A stretch of DNA of 64,000 nucleotides, from assembly GCA_022575985.1 (NCBI GenBank), contig JAKSXM010000007.1, positions 56,202,501-56,266,500 of the forward strand, read 5' to 3'. Below the pieces are notes generated by a model that was given only the letters and a program-made list of their open reading frames with translations, made no database searches and had not been told where the DNA came from. How positions within the stretch are numbered: position 1 is the stretch's first letter; each line of letters starts with the position of its first letter. This document shows positions 37,350 through 49,919 of this stretch, in pieces. The position numbers and the translations under genes are program-made. Source of the stretch: Anagrus nilaparvatae. Its lineage: Eukaryota; Arthropoda; Insecta; Hymenoptera; Mymaridae.

Positions 37350-37989
37350 ATACTGCTAGTGAGATGCGACCAAATTCAAACTCATCAGCCACCGTATATT
37401 GTGAGATGCGGAGGAGAATCACAAAAAATAGTACTCGAAACGTAACAGAAAAATTAAATGATTAAAAATTAACAGAAACAATTTGAAACATAGGAATCCA
37501 TATGCACATCAATTTTTCATCGCAAGTCAATTTTTACCCCACTCTATCCCTCATAGGGGGTAGCTATGGTGAAATTGTGGATGTTTGGAAATTTTCTAAA
37601 ATCATATTCGGTTTCAGCACCCCATAAAACATAGGAATCGATATGTATATCAATTTTTCATCGGAAGTTAATTTTTACCCCACCCCACCCCTCATAGGAG
37701 GTGGATAGGGTGAAATTGTGGATGATTGAAAATTTTCAAGATCATATTCTGTTTCATCTACCCAAAAACATAGGAATTCTTAATGCATATCAATTTTTCA
37801 TTGAAAGTCAATTTTAACCCCACTCCACCCTTCATAGGGGGTAGCTAGGGTGAAATTGTGGATGTTTGGAAATTATCTAAGATCATATTCGGTTTCAGCA
37901 TCCCAAAAAACTTAGGAATACATGGGTCTCATTTCTGGTTCGTGCCAAAAATTTTTTTTTGTTGACCTGTGATAACCCTTACAATGTCC

Positions 37990-38380
37990 ATTTTAATATG
38001 GAACATGTTCATTGAATAGGGTATTTACAAAAATTTGGCTCGGCAGGGGGGGGAGGTGAAATGGACTTAGAATATTTTCAATTTAGGAACTTGGAATAAT
38101 GTGAAAAAGGGTATAAGAACAAGAACTTAAAATACTTTAAGTTTATGGACTTAGGATAATTTATATTTTGGGATTTATTCGGGAAATATTTATTTCAGTT
38201 TTTGGATTTATTACTGTTATGAATGAACATGTTCCATGATTGTTGGTTGTATGAACACACAAACCAGTTATAAATTTTTCACCCCCCTCCCCTAAAACGT
38301 CTATTTTTTAAACCCTCCCCCCTGAATTAGGGGCCCCTTCTCATGAACATGTCTCATGATAAAAAATCGCACTGGTTTGT
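37990..38380. repeat. Repeat X fragments flanking the TIR unit
   Basis: GGAACATGTTCATTGAATAG, GGGGGGGAGGTGAAATGGAC and AACACACAAACCAGTTATAA are landmarks of repeat X. The mirror segment AACTTATAACTGGTTTATGT lies at 34480 on the other side of the unit. A G/C-rich tail (CCTCCCCTAAAACG, AGGGGCCCC) repeats the end of the family. Confidence 0.5.
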
Positions 38381-38384
38381 AAAA

Positions 38385-40998
38385 CAAAAAGACGTTTCAA
38401 TCAAGCACGATCACCTATTCATTAAATGTTTCATCTTGACGATTAAAATGAGAAATATAAAAGCCTTATTTTGTATAAGCTATTGGCTATAGAATATTTT
38501 TATAAACATATTTTTTTAAAAATATTTCTTTATTGATTGAATTATATTGAAATAAATAAAAGTATAAATAAATTAATAAATAAATAAATAAAATAAAAGC
38601 TTAAAATTAATATAAAATGAATTTCTTCTAACTTTTTTATACTTCTTAATGCAATTTTTCAAAAATAATGCATTATGAAAGTCATAACTTTAAAAATATT
38701 TTTTTTTTTAGTTTTATTTAAAAGTATTTTCTGTAAAAGCTCTTTGTTTACTCATAACGAGATCAAAATAAATAAATATAAAATAAAAAAAAACTTGTTT
38801 ACATTTTTCATAAATTATTTGAGTTTTTGAGTTGCTGAATTTAAAAATGATATCCTTTTTTACCTAAAACTCTACAGTGATGCCCACAAAAAAAAATATC
38901 TATAAAACCGTAAGAAATAATCTATAGTTGATTTTTTGAGGAAAATTGGGACATTCTAAGTAAAAGCAAATATCATAAAATCGAAAAACAAATATCAAAC
39001 CACCCAAAAAAACGTGAGTAACCTATTAAAATCTTGAAAAGTCAAAACATTATAGACTTGTTAAAAAATGTCACTAATAAGCAAAAAAAAGGGATTACTT
39101 ATAACCATAGTCAAAAAAAGCTTACAACTTTTCCATTTAAAAACATTCCTATTTATAATTTTACAATCTTAAATTATTATCTGTTTGCTTTATAAAGGAT
39201 AAAAGAGAATCATATCTGACGATACTCCAATTCCGTTAACGAGTGGTATGAATCTTTCATCCTGTTCTGAAGCTCATAGTTTTTTATCTTCAGATGTAAA
39301 TTAGTGCACATGATGCAAAAAGAAAATGAAGAATTATGTTTGTGTATCATGTTATAGTAGTATCAAATTCACAGCATATACTATAGTACAATAAAACTAA
39401 ACTACATACTATCAAAGAATATAATGTAGTAGAATATCGCTCATTTTCATTTTTTTTGCAAAAATTGTGTCACGTGGTCGTATCTACCGATTGAAGTAAG
39501 AATTTACAAATTTTTTTGTCTTAAAGTTTGTATTTCAAAAAGTTGTTGACCATACACCATAAAAATTAACATAGTTTTAAGTTGAAAAATAAATTTCTGG
39601 CTAAAATATGACAAAAAATCCTTTACCGTTCCTATTAAGAACTTGGTGTTTTAAGCAAAATAAGTGCATGGATTTTTATTTCCTTTTTTTAAAGTTTGTA
39701 TTTCAATTAAATTATAGATGTACTAACAGCTATTTAACCTTAAATTAATGTTTTAGATGCTATTTATTTTAAAATATGACCAAAAATTACGTATTTATTC
39801 ACAAAAGCATAAAAATACTTTTTTATACCTCAAGAAATAATCGGTTAAAAGCACAATAATAAAAATTTTTTAATTTTACTTAGTTTTTATGACAATAACA
39901 AGTTGTTCTTCTGATAAAAAAAACTTTTACTTTATGTTTTCTAAAAATTACAGCACTCAAAACAAGATTTTTATATTATTTTTTTTAAATCTATTTTTGC
40001 AAAAAAAATGAAAATGAGCCATATATAATTTTAGATACTATAGTATGATCAAAATATCAAAATATCTTTGGTATGAAATAAGTGTATATTCTGTTAAACT
40101 ACTGGCTTAAAGATGCCGATTTCTTCGCAAGAAAAAACAAGTGATAGAAAAAAAAACCTGAGCAAAGTTTATATATTTTTACAGCCTTGAACCTGATTTT
40201 CAACTATAGTATTGAGGGCAGAAAGTGTACCATATTTATATCATAAAATGAAAATGTAAAATTTCTTTTAAAATTTATTTTCTCATCTTCTTCTAAATAA
40301 ATTATTTTTAAATAAATTTTTCTGTAATTAAAAAAAAACAAAGCGACTACAAAAAATAATACTTTATATTAATGTTAGTTTAAAAATTTTCTTTCACCAT
40401 TTTTATTGGCAAAAATTCTCGAAAAATAGTTCTATCTAAAAAGAAAAAAAAAACTAAACGATGTTTTCTTTCCATTATTTTTTAGCAAATACTAAAAAAT
40501 GTTAAAGTTCATAAATACACACATTGAAATATCTGATTATATTGAAATGGTACATTAACGGAAGTTCGAAAATCGACGACAAAGAGCTTGCTCAATGTTA
40601 TTTATTCCTTTAAGTGCTCTCGATCGTTCGGTGGTTACTTGGCTAAAGCTTTTGCTCCAGTCCATTCGCTTTTCTACAAAACTTAAATTTATGACCATTT
40701 GACCTTTTGCGGTTAGCTTTTAAAAGGAGAAATTGAATGTATTTATGTTATTGCTAAAAATTTAGTCACTTATATGCTTTTTCTATTCTACTTTTATTTT
40801 TTTATTCAAACCAAATAATATTTAAAATAGTTATGATATATTTTTTTAATTAAGTTTTTTACTTCTAAAATTTATGCATGCATGTTTTTATTCAACATTA
40901 ATGGAAATCATGATAAATGTATTATTGTAACTTATATTTTCCATTTATACATGAAAATTATGCAGACGCCTACTAACAAATTTATGTGTATATACTTA
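38385..40998. other. Noncoding stretch with an inverted repeat
   Basis: No gene is seen. A diverged GGGTCGCTGA-family foldback lies near 38810-38990 (GTTGCTGAATTTAAAAATGA; TAAAAGCAAATATCATA). Arms GCTCATTTTCATTTTTTTTG at 39447 and its reverse complement at about 40000-40019 bound a 570-bp region with two tandem units (TTAAAGTTTGTATTTCAA near 39520 and 39690). The stretch 40550-40740 is less repetitive (GCTCTCGATCGTTCGGTGG) but unassigned. Confidence 0.5.
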
Positions 40999-41182
40999 AG
41001 GCTCACACACAAACTCATGGGCACGAGCAAAAAAGCATACGAGCACGAGCAATATTGAATAAAGTGGGATTAATATTTTTAATTTCTCCTCTTTAGCCCC
41101 TCCATTCTAACTCCCACTATATACTACTTTCGCTCGTGCTCGTGTGCTTTTTGCTCGTGCCCATGAGTTTGTGGTTGAGCCT
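40999..41182. mobile_element. 184-bp MITE, Tourist/Harbinger-like
   Basis: The ends AGGCTCAC..ACAAACTCATGGGCACGAGC and the inverse are near-perfect TIRs of about 50 bp. They contain two copies of the GCACGAGC/GCTCGTGC box each, around an 80-bp centre. A 3-bp TTA duplication flanks it (CTTA|AGGCTCA at the left, TGAGCCT|TTA at the right). A TTA target and a short GGCTC-type TIR fit PIF/Harbinger (Tourist) MITEs. Confidence 0.75.
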
Positions 41183-43700
41183 TTATCATATTAGACTTGA
41201 ATTTATTTTTATTTTTAGGCATTAAAATGTTTTCAATCTGGAAAACATCAAAAACGATGAAACACAATTATTATCTATGTAAATAACATATACATTAGAC
41301 ATTTCCAAATTGAGAAATTAATTTTATCAGACTTTCGTGCAGAGAAGTCCTTAATGATTTGAAATTAATAGAAAAGGAAGGTTTCAAACTTTACTTACTA
41401 ATAGTTACATTATTAATTTGCTAAAATAAAGATATACAATTGTAAAACTTGTAAAACTTTTCGTAAAAATTAAATTCTTTTTTTGTTTTGCGTAGAAAGT
41501 GGAGAAGTGCATTATCCATACTACTCAGCATCCTGAGTTAATGGTTATGTGGGATTCGACCTTGCCCTGTCATACTTTCTAAAATGGTCAAATGTCAAGA
41601 TCGAAGGGGAGTGGGATCAAATAGTACCTAAAATAATCTGAGTTTTGGGACTTAAAATAATTCGAACAAGGGCTTATTTGGTAATTGGTAAGATATCGCG
41701 TACCTACTTGAGAAAAGGTCTACTGTAGGTTTTTTGGGTTGCTGAATCTGAATTTGGAGTTCAAAGTGGCTGTAGATTAAGGAAACACCTTTCAATCAGT
41801 AAAAACTATCACTTTTTAAGAAGAAATGGCTAATGAGAATAAAAAACTTGACCTTTTCTCCATCAATCTGAAAAAACTAAATTATTTTAAGTTGCCTCTA
41901 TTTTTGATAGAGTGGGGTGGCTGGCTTGCAAAAGAATTATCGATATATATATTTTGTTATTACCATTTAAAAGTTCTTATAACTTCGAATTTTTATGAAA
42001 AATCTCGTATACGTCATACGACACTACGAAATAAAATAAATCTAATTTTATTTCATTTTTATTTAATATAACTGATTTATTAAATTTATTATTATTTACA
42101 CATAATAACATATATTTTAAAAATTAATATATATATATATATATATTCTCAAGAATATATAAAAATAATACGTGATAGCTTGAGGACTCAAAGATTTTTC
42201 AAATCGTGCAATATCACACATACTAAATTTTTTTTATTTAATATTTTATTTCTTAACCTCAAGAAGAAGTGCACCCTAGACTAAATTGTTTGAAAACGCA
42301 TATATGTATAATGATACATGCACATAATTTTTTTTTTTTAAGTTAATACTTTTTGCTTGCGGTTATAATGCAACCTTTGCAATATACATAATACTCTATG
42401 TGCTTTGTCATCAATTCCTTTTTCTTATGCAGTAATAGCTATCTATATATTATAATATGAATATAAATATAGATATACATTTTATACATAAACGTAAAAT
42501 AAAACCTTTTTATATATAAGTCCCTTGGTTATGCCATATGGAAATATCAGAACTGGCGCCGTAATGCAAGGCGCCTCGTAAAGATTCTAAAAAAGAAATC
42601 TTGAAATAAAATAAAAGAAAAAATAAAATGGAAAAAAAAAGAGATAAAGAAAGAAAGTAAATAAACAAAGAAAACATGGATATAATGTTTCTCGTGCATG
42701 AAATCTCGATAAAAAGAAGTTGTCAAGTATAGTATATAAAATTTTATATATATTTATATATATAGTCGAGAATAATCATTTAAAATCTTTCTTTGGATTA
42801 TCTTAGAAGAGCTAATAAAAAAATATTATTTTTTCAATTAAAAAACAAAAGTTTTTTTATAAATGCAGTTGTGTGTGGCTTATTCAGCTTTAATGTTGAG
42901 ATGGATTATTTTGAAGTTAAATAAATTTTTAATTGATATATACAATCTTCTATTTCTTCAATTTTTTGTACCTTTTTTTCAATTCTTGGTACCTACCCCA
43001 AATTCCGATTTGTATCTAAAGGAACGAAATATTAAAAATAAAAATCACCGATTTGGTATGATTATTTGACAGCATTGTAAGAGTCTGTGTCAAATTAGGT
43101 AAATTTAATTACAAAAATCATATATTTTAGCCGGCCTCTATATATTTAAAATTATAATAAAAATATTAAAAATGTATAAACTGTTTTTCTACTTGGAAAT
43201 GACCTTTAGATTTTTTTGATTTAATAGAGTTTAATAGATAATAAAGGAGCAATATTAACATGTATGCATACTCGTACACGTACACGTACACGCACACGCA
43301 AATGTACGCATAATAATTTCACGTGTAAAAGTATTTTTATAAAATATGTAATAATAATCGAATAGATCCTGATACGATAAATCACATAATGATTATTAAA
43401 GAAAAATGTAATAAAAAAAATGAAAAAGATTTTAATAAAATATCTTGCTGATTATCAATTTTTCTATAAAACTAAAGTATATAATATAGATTTTATCAAT
43501 TTCAAAGTAAAAGTGTTATTATTATGATTTTAAATAATGAAGCTATTAAATATATTTTTTTTTTATTTAATATGAAAAGGATGTATAGAAAAAGAAGTAG
43601 CTTGAATATAAAATGTAAAATATTATAGTATGATATACAGTATTTTATATATAATGTATAGGTATTTTATTTCTATATTAGACTTTGCCATCTTTTGTAT
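41183..43700. other. Noncoding stretch, fragments of repeats X and GGGTCGCTGA
   Basis: Repeat X remnants (GGGATCAAATAGTACCTAAA near 41610) and a GGGTTGCTGAATCTGAATTT box near 41750 are present. There are TA microsatellites at 42127-42147 and a CGTACACGTACACG-type run at about 43273-43302. Near 42553 GAACTGGCGCCGTAATGCAA stands out as GC-rich. The frames at 41826-42071 and 42863-43069 have no recognisable content. Confidence 0.5.
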
Positions 43701-43710
43701 TACCTTATCA

Positions 43711-43821
43711 CAGAAAGTTGTACCCGAAATAGAAGATTTAAATATTTCAGTTCGCCGAAATAAAGAGACACCCATTGTACTCCTGATGGCAGATTACTTA
43801 ACCTCAAATATTTATCGCTAG
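43711..43821 (+). CDS. Possible terminal exon of an unrecognised gene
   Basis: A good 3' splice site (TTTTGTATTACCTTATCACAG) is followed by an open frame beginning KVVPEIEDLNISVRR and ending DYLTSNIYR before a TAG stop. An AATAAA lies about 20 bases after the stop (43842-43847). The amino-acid composition is ordinary protein, unlike the A/T-driven frames around it. I cannot name the family. If real, it would be the last exon of a plus-strand gene whose earlier exons I could not find, or a decayed gene fragment. Confidence 0.3.
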   Translation, partial: QKVVPEIEDLNISVRRNKETPIVLLMADYLTSNIYR

Positions 43822-46800
43822 TATTTATATAAAAAAAATTAAATAAAATATACACTAAATGTGTTATTTAATTAAAATTTAGAGGTTAGATTACGATTAT
43901 ATACTGTTTAGTGATTCAATTACAGACCTAAAATAAGTCACAAAATTTCCATATTTCTAATAAAATTTATTAAAGTAACGGCAAATTTTAATTAGCAGTA
44001 TTATAATTTATTAACAGAAATTTATAATTCTTACGCTAAATATGGTAATTATGCGACAAATGTCAGGTTTGTAATTGAATTTACTCAACAGCGTGGTAAT
44101 TTTATCTAAACTCTTTGTAAATTTTAATTTAATAACCCTTTCAGTGTAAAAAAATAATATGATTCTTAAAATCATTTATTTTTTGATAGTATTTTTTTCT
44201 ACCAGTTTGTGAACTAATAACCTGTAAACCTTGAATATGTGTATAGTAATAATAACTTAGCATAGAATGTAGTATCTATTACCTAGTTTCTAGGAATTTC
44301 CGGTTATCCGACTTTTCCATTCGATCTGATCTTCGGTGTCTGTATTTCAAGTCAGCTTTGGGTGAACTTAAAAGTTTTCAGGGTCTACAATTATGTTTTT
44401 GAATCGTGGTCATTTATGGCATTACGATTATGTACAGATTTATTTGTAAAATAGGTAATTTTTTTTTAAATTTAGATGTTTTTTCTTACTGTTTGTAAAA
44501 TTAAAAAAGTATATATTTATCGAGTTATAAAGCTAGGGAAATTAAAAATTCGAAATTTTACTTGCAGGCCTCTGAAATATTTCGAGTTTTCCAGACCCGA
44601 AACCTGATCTGATCTGAAAAAACACTGAGCTTTTGGGTCAACAAACCCAAAACTTTGGGTAATCGGATTTTCCCACTAATTTCCTCGTATAATTCGGTAC
44701 AGATTATGTAAGAATCTATCTCTAATTTGTAGAGTAAGATTTTTACTCTTTTTACAGAATTACTCATTTTAGGGCAGTTCTCTACCATAGTCTTTTAAGA
44801 AAATTTTTAAACAAATCTTTTTTTAAAGATATACTAAAAATAGCCCCTTCCCTCTTATTTTGAGTACTCAAAAAAGATGTCAAAACACTTTAATGCCTGC
44901 AGGAGAATAATCATTTTAAAAGCTGTTATAAACAGTGGTCTAATATAAATTCTGAAAATTCATATGTTTAGGTAGTTTATATGTGTGAAATTTTCACGCA
45001 TAAATATTATAATATAGAGAAACGAAGGTACATGTATAAATATAATATATCTATACCGAAGATGCTCGTTAGGTCAGCAGATTTTACCGATCATAGCAAA
45101 TGATAAGTCAGCTTACTTCGTTGTATTTCTTAACACTTCCGGCACGTGTCGACAATTTTTTTTTATACTTTTTTTTGAAATTTTTATACTTTTTTTATTA
45201 TTGTTTTTATAAAATAACTTTTTTTCAATATATGAATTATTTTTTTACTCGATTATATATAAATTGTATTATTTTTGTTTGTTTGTTTGTTTTTCTATTT
45301 CTATTTTTTTTTTTCGTAAGTACATATATAAATGTATAAAACTAATAAATGTCATTTTTATACTTGTATTATTCATGAAAAACCACATGAGGTGGTGACT
45401 TTTCCATGTCAATTAGATGAGATTAATGTAACTTTTGCAGTTTCATATAATTCTTTTCTCGAGAGGCATTTCATTCATCATGGCTTGTATACTGTGTATA
45501 CTTTTTTTTTTATTTTTACTAAAGAGATTATATACATAATACTATATAATATATTTTAGTTCTTTTAAAAACATGGAATTGTAGAGAAGAAAAAAAAAGC
45601 TTTTTTTTGTTTTGAGTATCACTAGAATACACTAAAATGTAATTTTGATAAGTGCATAATTATATTGTTTGAAAAAAAAGGTTTTTTTTTGTACCAAGAG
45701 TTTACTTTTTTTTCTGTTTTGTTTCATAAAAAAGTTGTTTTTGGAAAGAATTATTAGTAAATAATAATTTTATGGATTAAATTTTTTTTATTTACTTATT
45801 AAATTTTTTTTTTAGTGAATTTATTTAAAATGATCAATTTTTTTTTTTACAGCTACAAGTAAGTCATAAATGAACTTTTTTTTCTTTATTTTTTTTTCGT
45901 TATGCATAGTTTTTGATACAGAGCTCCATAAAGTTAAGGCCGCGGTGATGAAGTCTTTTGCGGTTACGTCAGTTTGGATGGTCCGAAACAAAAAATTCCA
46001 ATAAGGTTTTTTTTATTAATAATTTATCTTGTGCGTAAAAAAACTTAAAAATTAAAAAAAAAAACAAAACAAAAATTGAAATTAAAAAAAAATCAGTTTT
46101 TAGTTCACGGAATTTCATCTAAAAATTGCAATATAGAAAAGAAAATTGCAAATTTTTTTATTTTTTTTAGTTTATGCAATGGCCAAGATATTCAAGACAT
46201 TAAAAAAAGATTCATGTCAATATCTGCATTATTTTTCGAGATATGCTGCATACCGATTTCAAAATTATTATTTTGAAAAAAACGCATTTAAAGTTTGATC
46301 CGCTTAATAATTTCAGGGCGTTAACTACTTACAAAAATATTAATATCTCGAAAACGGTTACAAATATTATTCAAATTTTTTATTTTACATATTCTTAAGA
46401 TATTTTTAAACAAAATTAGGAGAAAAAAATTTTTTTTTTAAATTTTCAAAAAATTGAAACATCTCCTTAAATAAAAATGAAAAAATAAAATTTAATGAAA
46501 ATTATGAATTACAATACATATTAATTATTTGTAGAATTTTAAAGTAAGTTTATGTTGGGAAGTATAAAACGTTCGTTTTTCATCAATTCCAAATTTTTAT
46601 CACCTGGTTTCTAAACAATGATCAGATTTACAAGTAAAAATATTTTAGACAATATAATAATGAATACAAAATGGATTCAAAATCTCTAATCAGTTTAACA
46701 AAATTTAGTTTAACAGAAAAAATCTCAAAATTTTATTATTTTCAATTAAGTTTCCTTTGGTATCCACCATTTCAAATTAACTATTTTTATTTAGGGTACA

Positions 46801-46902
46801 TGATCAAAGACTTCAAAAGTCTCTTTTCAGTCATTTTTGATTAAGCTTACCATTTAATGATTAAAAAATTTAAAGGCAAATAAAATTTTTCTTAAAGATT
46901 TC
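43822..46902. other. Noncoding stretch, nothing recognised
   Basis: I find no supported gene. The segment 44290-44700 contains several TGATCTGATCT, CCCGAAA and GGGTAATCGG words and may be an old dispersed repeat. The segments 45030-45500 and 45930-46000 are less repetitive, with a GCGGTTACGTCAGTTTGGATG patch. The frames at 45100-45559 are driven by T-runs. Confidence 0.5.
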
Positions 46903-46926
46903 TTAACCCTTATGTGGACAGTAGGT
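46903..46926 (+). mobile_element. Candidate piggyBac terminus, TTAA then CCCTTATGTGGACAG
   Basis: TTAA (46903-46906) is directly followed by CCCTTATGTGGACAGTAGG, the form of a piggyBac-type end. It sits 350 bp upstream of the piggyBac transposase remnant, in the right orientation. A downstream GGGGTACTCCTGCG resembles GGGTACTCTGTG after the similar TTAACCCTCCGTG at 16494. I did not find a matching right end. Confidence 0.4.
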
Positions 46927-47252
46927 TTTCACTATGTTGTTGGACAACAGAGTATCGGGGTACTCCTGCGTATTATTTTTCAAACTTTTTTTTGGAGAGA
47001 AAATATTTATCTTTATCTTTTTGTATTTACAAAATAAGATATTATAACATTTATTTATCATTGACTCTTCCAAATAGATTAAAAAAAAAAGAAGAAGTAA
47101 TGGTCAGTATTATATGTTTATCGTATTTTTTATATTTAAATAATTTTTTATTGTGTAGAATACTCTATTGTATGCAATAATGACCAATGTTAAGAAGTTA
47201 AACAAAAAATAAAAATATTATATAGTCAGCATAACTAGAAAATAATTAGTCT

Positions 47253-47800
47253 GTGAAACTTTACTTATTTGTCTTATACAAATTGAGTAAAGATGCACAA
47301 GATAAATATTTACGTTTATTATTAAATGAAGTTGAAGATGATAGTGATTTAGATTCTAAAAGTAATGACGATGACTGGATTCCTAGCAATATCCTTAATA
47401 ACAATGTCATTCTCAAAGGCTCATACAATAAAGAATATCCTAGTGAATCTAGAGATCAAGATGTAGAAAATGAATCAGAGAATTACAGTAAATACAGGTC
47501 AGGTGTTGGTACCTTAGATCAAATGATAACCAAGTATTCTTCAAAGGGTCTTAAAAACAGATGGCTACTGATTCTATTTTATAATATGATAGACATTGTT
47601 GCCTTATCAATTTATATTGATTATTACGAAAATAATAATATCCTAAATAAAACTGATGATAGGCGCTAATTTCTTAGGTGATTAGGTAAAGATTTAGCCA
47701 GACCAATAATAGTAGACCATACTTCAAATAGTAAAGTAATCAGAATTTTTTCTACAAAAATTGCGATAGAAAGGTGTAGCTTCTAGACGAGACTCAAGCT
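47253..47800 (+). pseudogene. piggyBac-type transposase remnant with the middle missing
   Basis: The 138-codon frame joins an acidic N-terminal part (LLNEVEDDSDLDSKSNDDD, residues about 23-41) directly to the C-terminal signature of DDE_Tnp_1_7 transposases. That signature is SGVGTLDQMITKYSSKG followed by NRWLLILFYNMIDIVALSIYI, residues about 83-121. After a stop at RR the same frame goes on with LGKDLARPII to about 47800. The intervening core with the catalytic aspartates (several hundred residues in the family) is absent, and GVD before TLDQM reads GVG. The copy is therefore an internally deleted, dead element or a solo relic. Active members cut and paste at TTAA. Confidence 0.7.
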
Positions 47801-49870
47801 GAATAAAAGTGCAAGTTGGTTATTGTTACTTATGTAACATCTAGATGTATACAATCTAGATAATATTTAATTTCCATATTTACTTAAAAATTTATTTTAT
47901 TTACAATTAATTTACTTTCATAATTGACCATCATATTTTATACAAATATGTATTTCATTGACTCCTTATTGAGTATACCCATGATTGACTAAAATTTATC
48001 ATATTTTGTTGACTACTGATTGTTGCTAATATTAAACCAAATTGTTAAACCAAATAACTATTCATTTTAGTATTTACTTTAGTATATTTACTTATATTTA
48101 TTAAAGATATTTGATATTGTTACCTATTTGTAATAATCTATTTTATTTTATTTTATTTACTATGTATTTATTGATTAACTAACGAATTATTCTAAGAGGT
48201 TAAACAAACGCATATATATATATATTTATTAACTAATTGTAAAATAGTATTACTGTATTTTGTTTTTATACAAATAAATTTGATTATAATAATAATAACA
48301 AGTAACCAATAAAAAAGACAAGAAAAGCTTGTGAAACTTGTGTTAAGCCAATTTGTTTTCAACATTCTATTACTTTAGTAAATTTATGAATTGTTAATAC
48401 ACTTAAAAATTTTCGCTTAAAATATCTGTTAATTTTTTTAACTTTTTAATTAATTCATAAAAATTTTTGATCTAATTTTTTGTTCATTTACTTGATTTTT
48501 AATTTAAATTTTTATGAACACAATTTATTATAGTTATAAGAAAGTTTTAAACAACAATTAACTGATATACGTTACTTAGTTCCCTGGTACCCTTGCTGTC
48601 CCTGAAACTTTCCAAAAAAAATTTAATTTTTATTTATATTAAAAAAAAAAAAAATTGTTCATGCATAATTCTATTACAAATTAGTTGCTTATTTCTTTGT
48701 AATAATTATTAATTATAAGGAAGTAAAAATTAAATATAAATTATCAAAATTATAAATAGAAAAAATAAACGAAAATAAAAGACAAAAAAAATTATAATGA
48801 ATATAAATAATTACACATTTATATTATTTATTAAATAATAATTACGTAAGGTATATATATAAGTATAAAATATAAGTATATTATAATGCCTTAAGAGGCT
48901 GGGTCCCCTGGAGGCGGTTTTTTTCAGACCGCGTCAGAAAAAACTGAATTTTTCTAAAAATTGAAGATAAAACTTAAAAATCTAAGCCGAGGGAAACAAT
49001 TTTGAATAATTTGCGAATCGATTGATATAATAAAAAAAAATGTTTTTGCAGATTTATATCAAGAACTTTTTTTTTGAAAATTATTTCAAGACGTAATTTC
49101 AAAAAAATAAAATTTCAAAAAAAAAATGTGTTATATAAATCTGAAAAAAAATCAATAAAATCTACACCAATCGATTCGCAAAACATTTTTTTATGTTACC
49201 CCTTTTTGATTTTTTAGATTATTTCTATATAAAAATGTTATTTACTTTTAAAGAGAAGGTGTTAAATATTCATAGGTTATGAATTTTATCTTTTCAAAAA
49301 AAAAAATTTTTCTAAGTTGGTGGTCCTGCAAGAATAATAATTTGTATTTTTATAGTTAAATTTAAGAGATGTCGCTACCATGATATAAATAAAAATATTT
49401 CCAAGTCGCAGTGTCACAATGATACTGATACCATTCAATTATTTTGCAAAATTTAAAATAAATTAAATTATATACATAATAAATATTAATTTGAAATGTT
49501 CGTTAATTATTTAAATGTCAGGAAGCCGTTTGTGTTAGGATGGAAATCTAAGTATTAAAAATATATGCATTTTATTTCTGTATAAAATATTGCTCATTAG
49601 TATTGTTTATTTTTTTTTTTATTGTAGTTTTTGCACTAAAAATATTATAATGATGCCTTCACTAATATGATTATTAAGGAATAATAGCCTTAAAAATTTT
49701 TTTTACAATTTTTTTTTTTAATAGCTTGACACATATGAATTTTATTTGAAGAATTTTGTTCTTTCATAACTTGAGGATGTATATATAGGATACAAAATTT
49801 TATGGGAGCCCTTATCTTTTTTCTTTTCTTTTATTTTAATGAAAAAAAAATAAACCATCTGGATTTTTTG
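47801..49870. other. Noncoding stretch with one foldback
   Basis: A foldback lies at about 48975-49225: the left arm has AAATCTAAGCC and TTTGCGAATCGATTG, and the right arm has CCAATCGATTCGCAAAACA and TTTTTAGATT. It is preceded by a GC-rich GGCTGGGTCCCCTGGAGGCG at 48898. Otherwise the DNA is A/T-rich, with no gene seen. Confidence 0.5.
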
Positions 49871-49877
49871 AAATAAT

Positions 49878-49883
49878 TTTATT
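49878..49883 (-). terminator. Polyadenylation signal AATAAA
   Basis: AATAAA on the minus strand lies about 37 bases past the stop codon of the 11-exon gene, a normal distance for a short 3' UTR. It supports the end of that gene model. Confidence 0.6.
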
Positions 49884-49919
49884 AACAGAAAATGAAATAT
49901 TAGATTTACATATAATCCA

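Larger units (their letters stand above)
34592..37973 (+). mobile_element. TIR-bounded ~3.4-kb unit with 140-bp terminal repeats and an internal ORF
   Basis: The left end has about two ~140-bp units (34592-34900) and the right end about three inverted ones (starts near 37493, 37630, 37768, ending near 37973). Unit landmarks are AACATAGGAAT, CATATCAATTTTTCATCG, CCCCACCCCACCCCTCATAG, GTGAAATTGTGGATG and ATCATATTCGGTTTCAGC. The outermost sequence is CGCGAACCAGAAATGAGA at the left and its inverse, TCTCATTTCTGGTTCGTG, at the right. Inside is the broken ORF at 34968-37349. A 1-kb foldback is inserted in that ORF. Repeat X pieces lie outside on both flanks (34466-34560 and 37990-38285, opposite orientations), so the unit may be part of a larger element. 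Confidence 0.65.
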
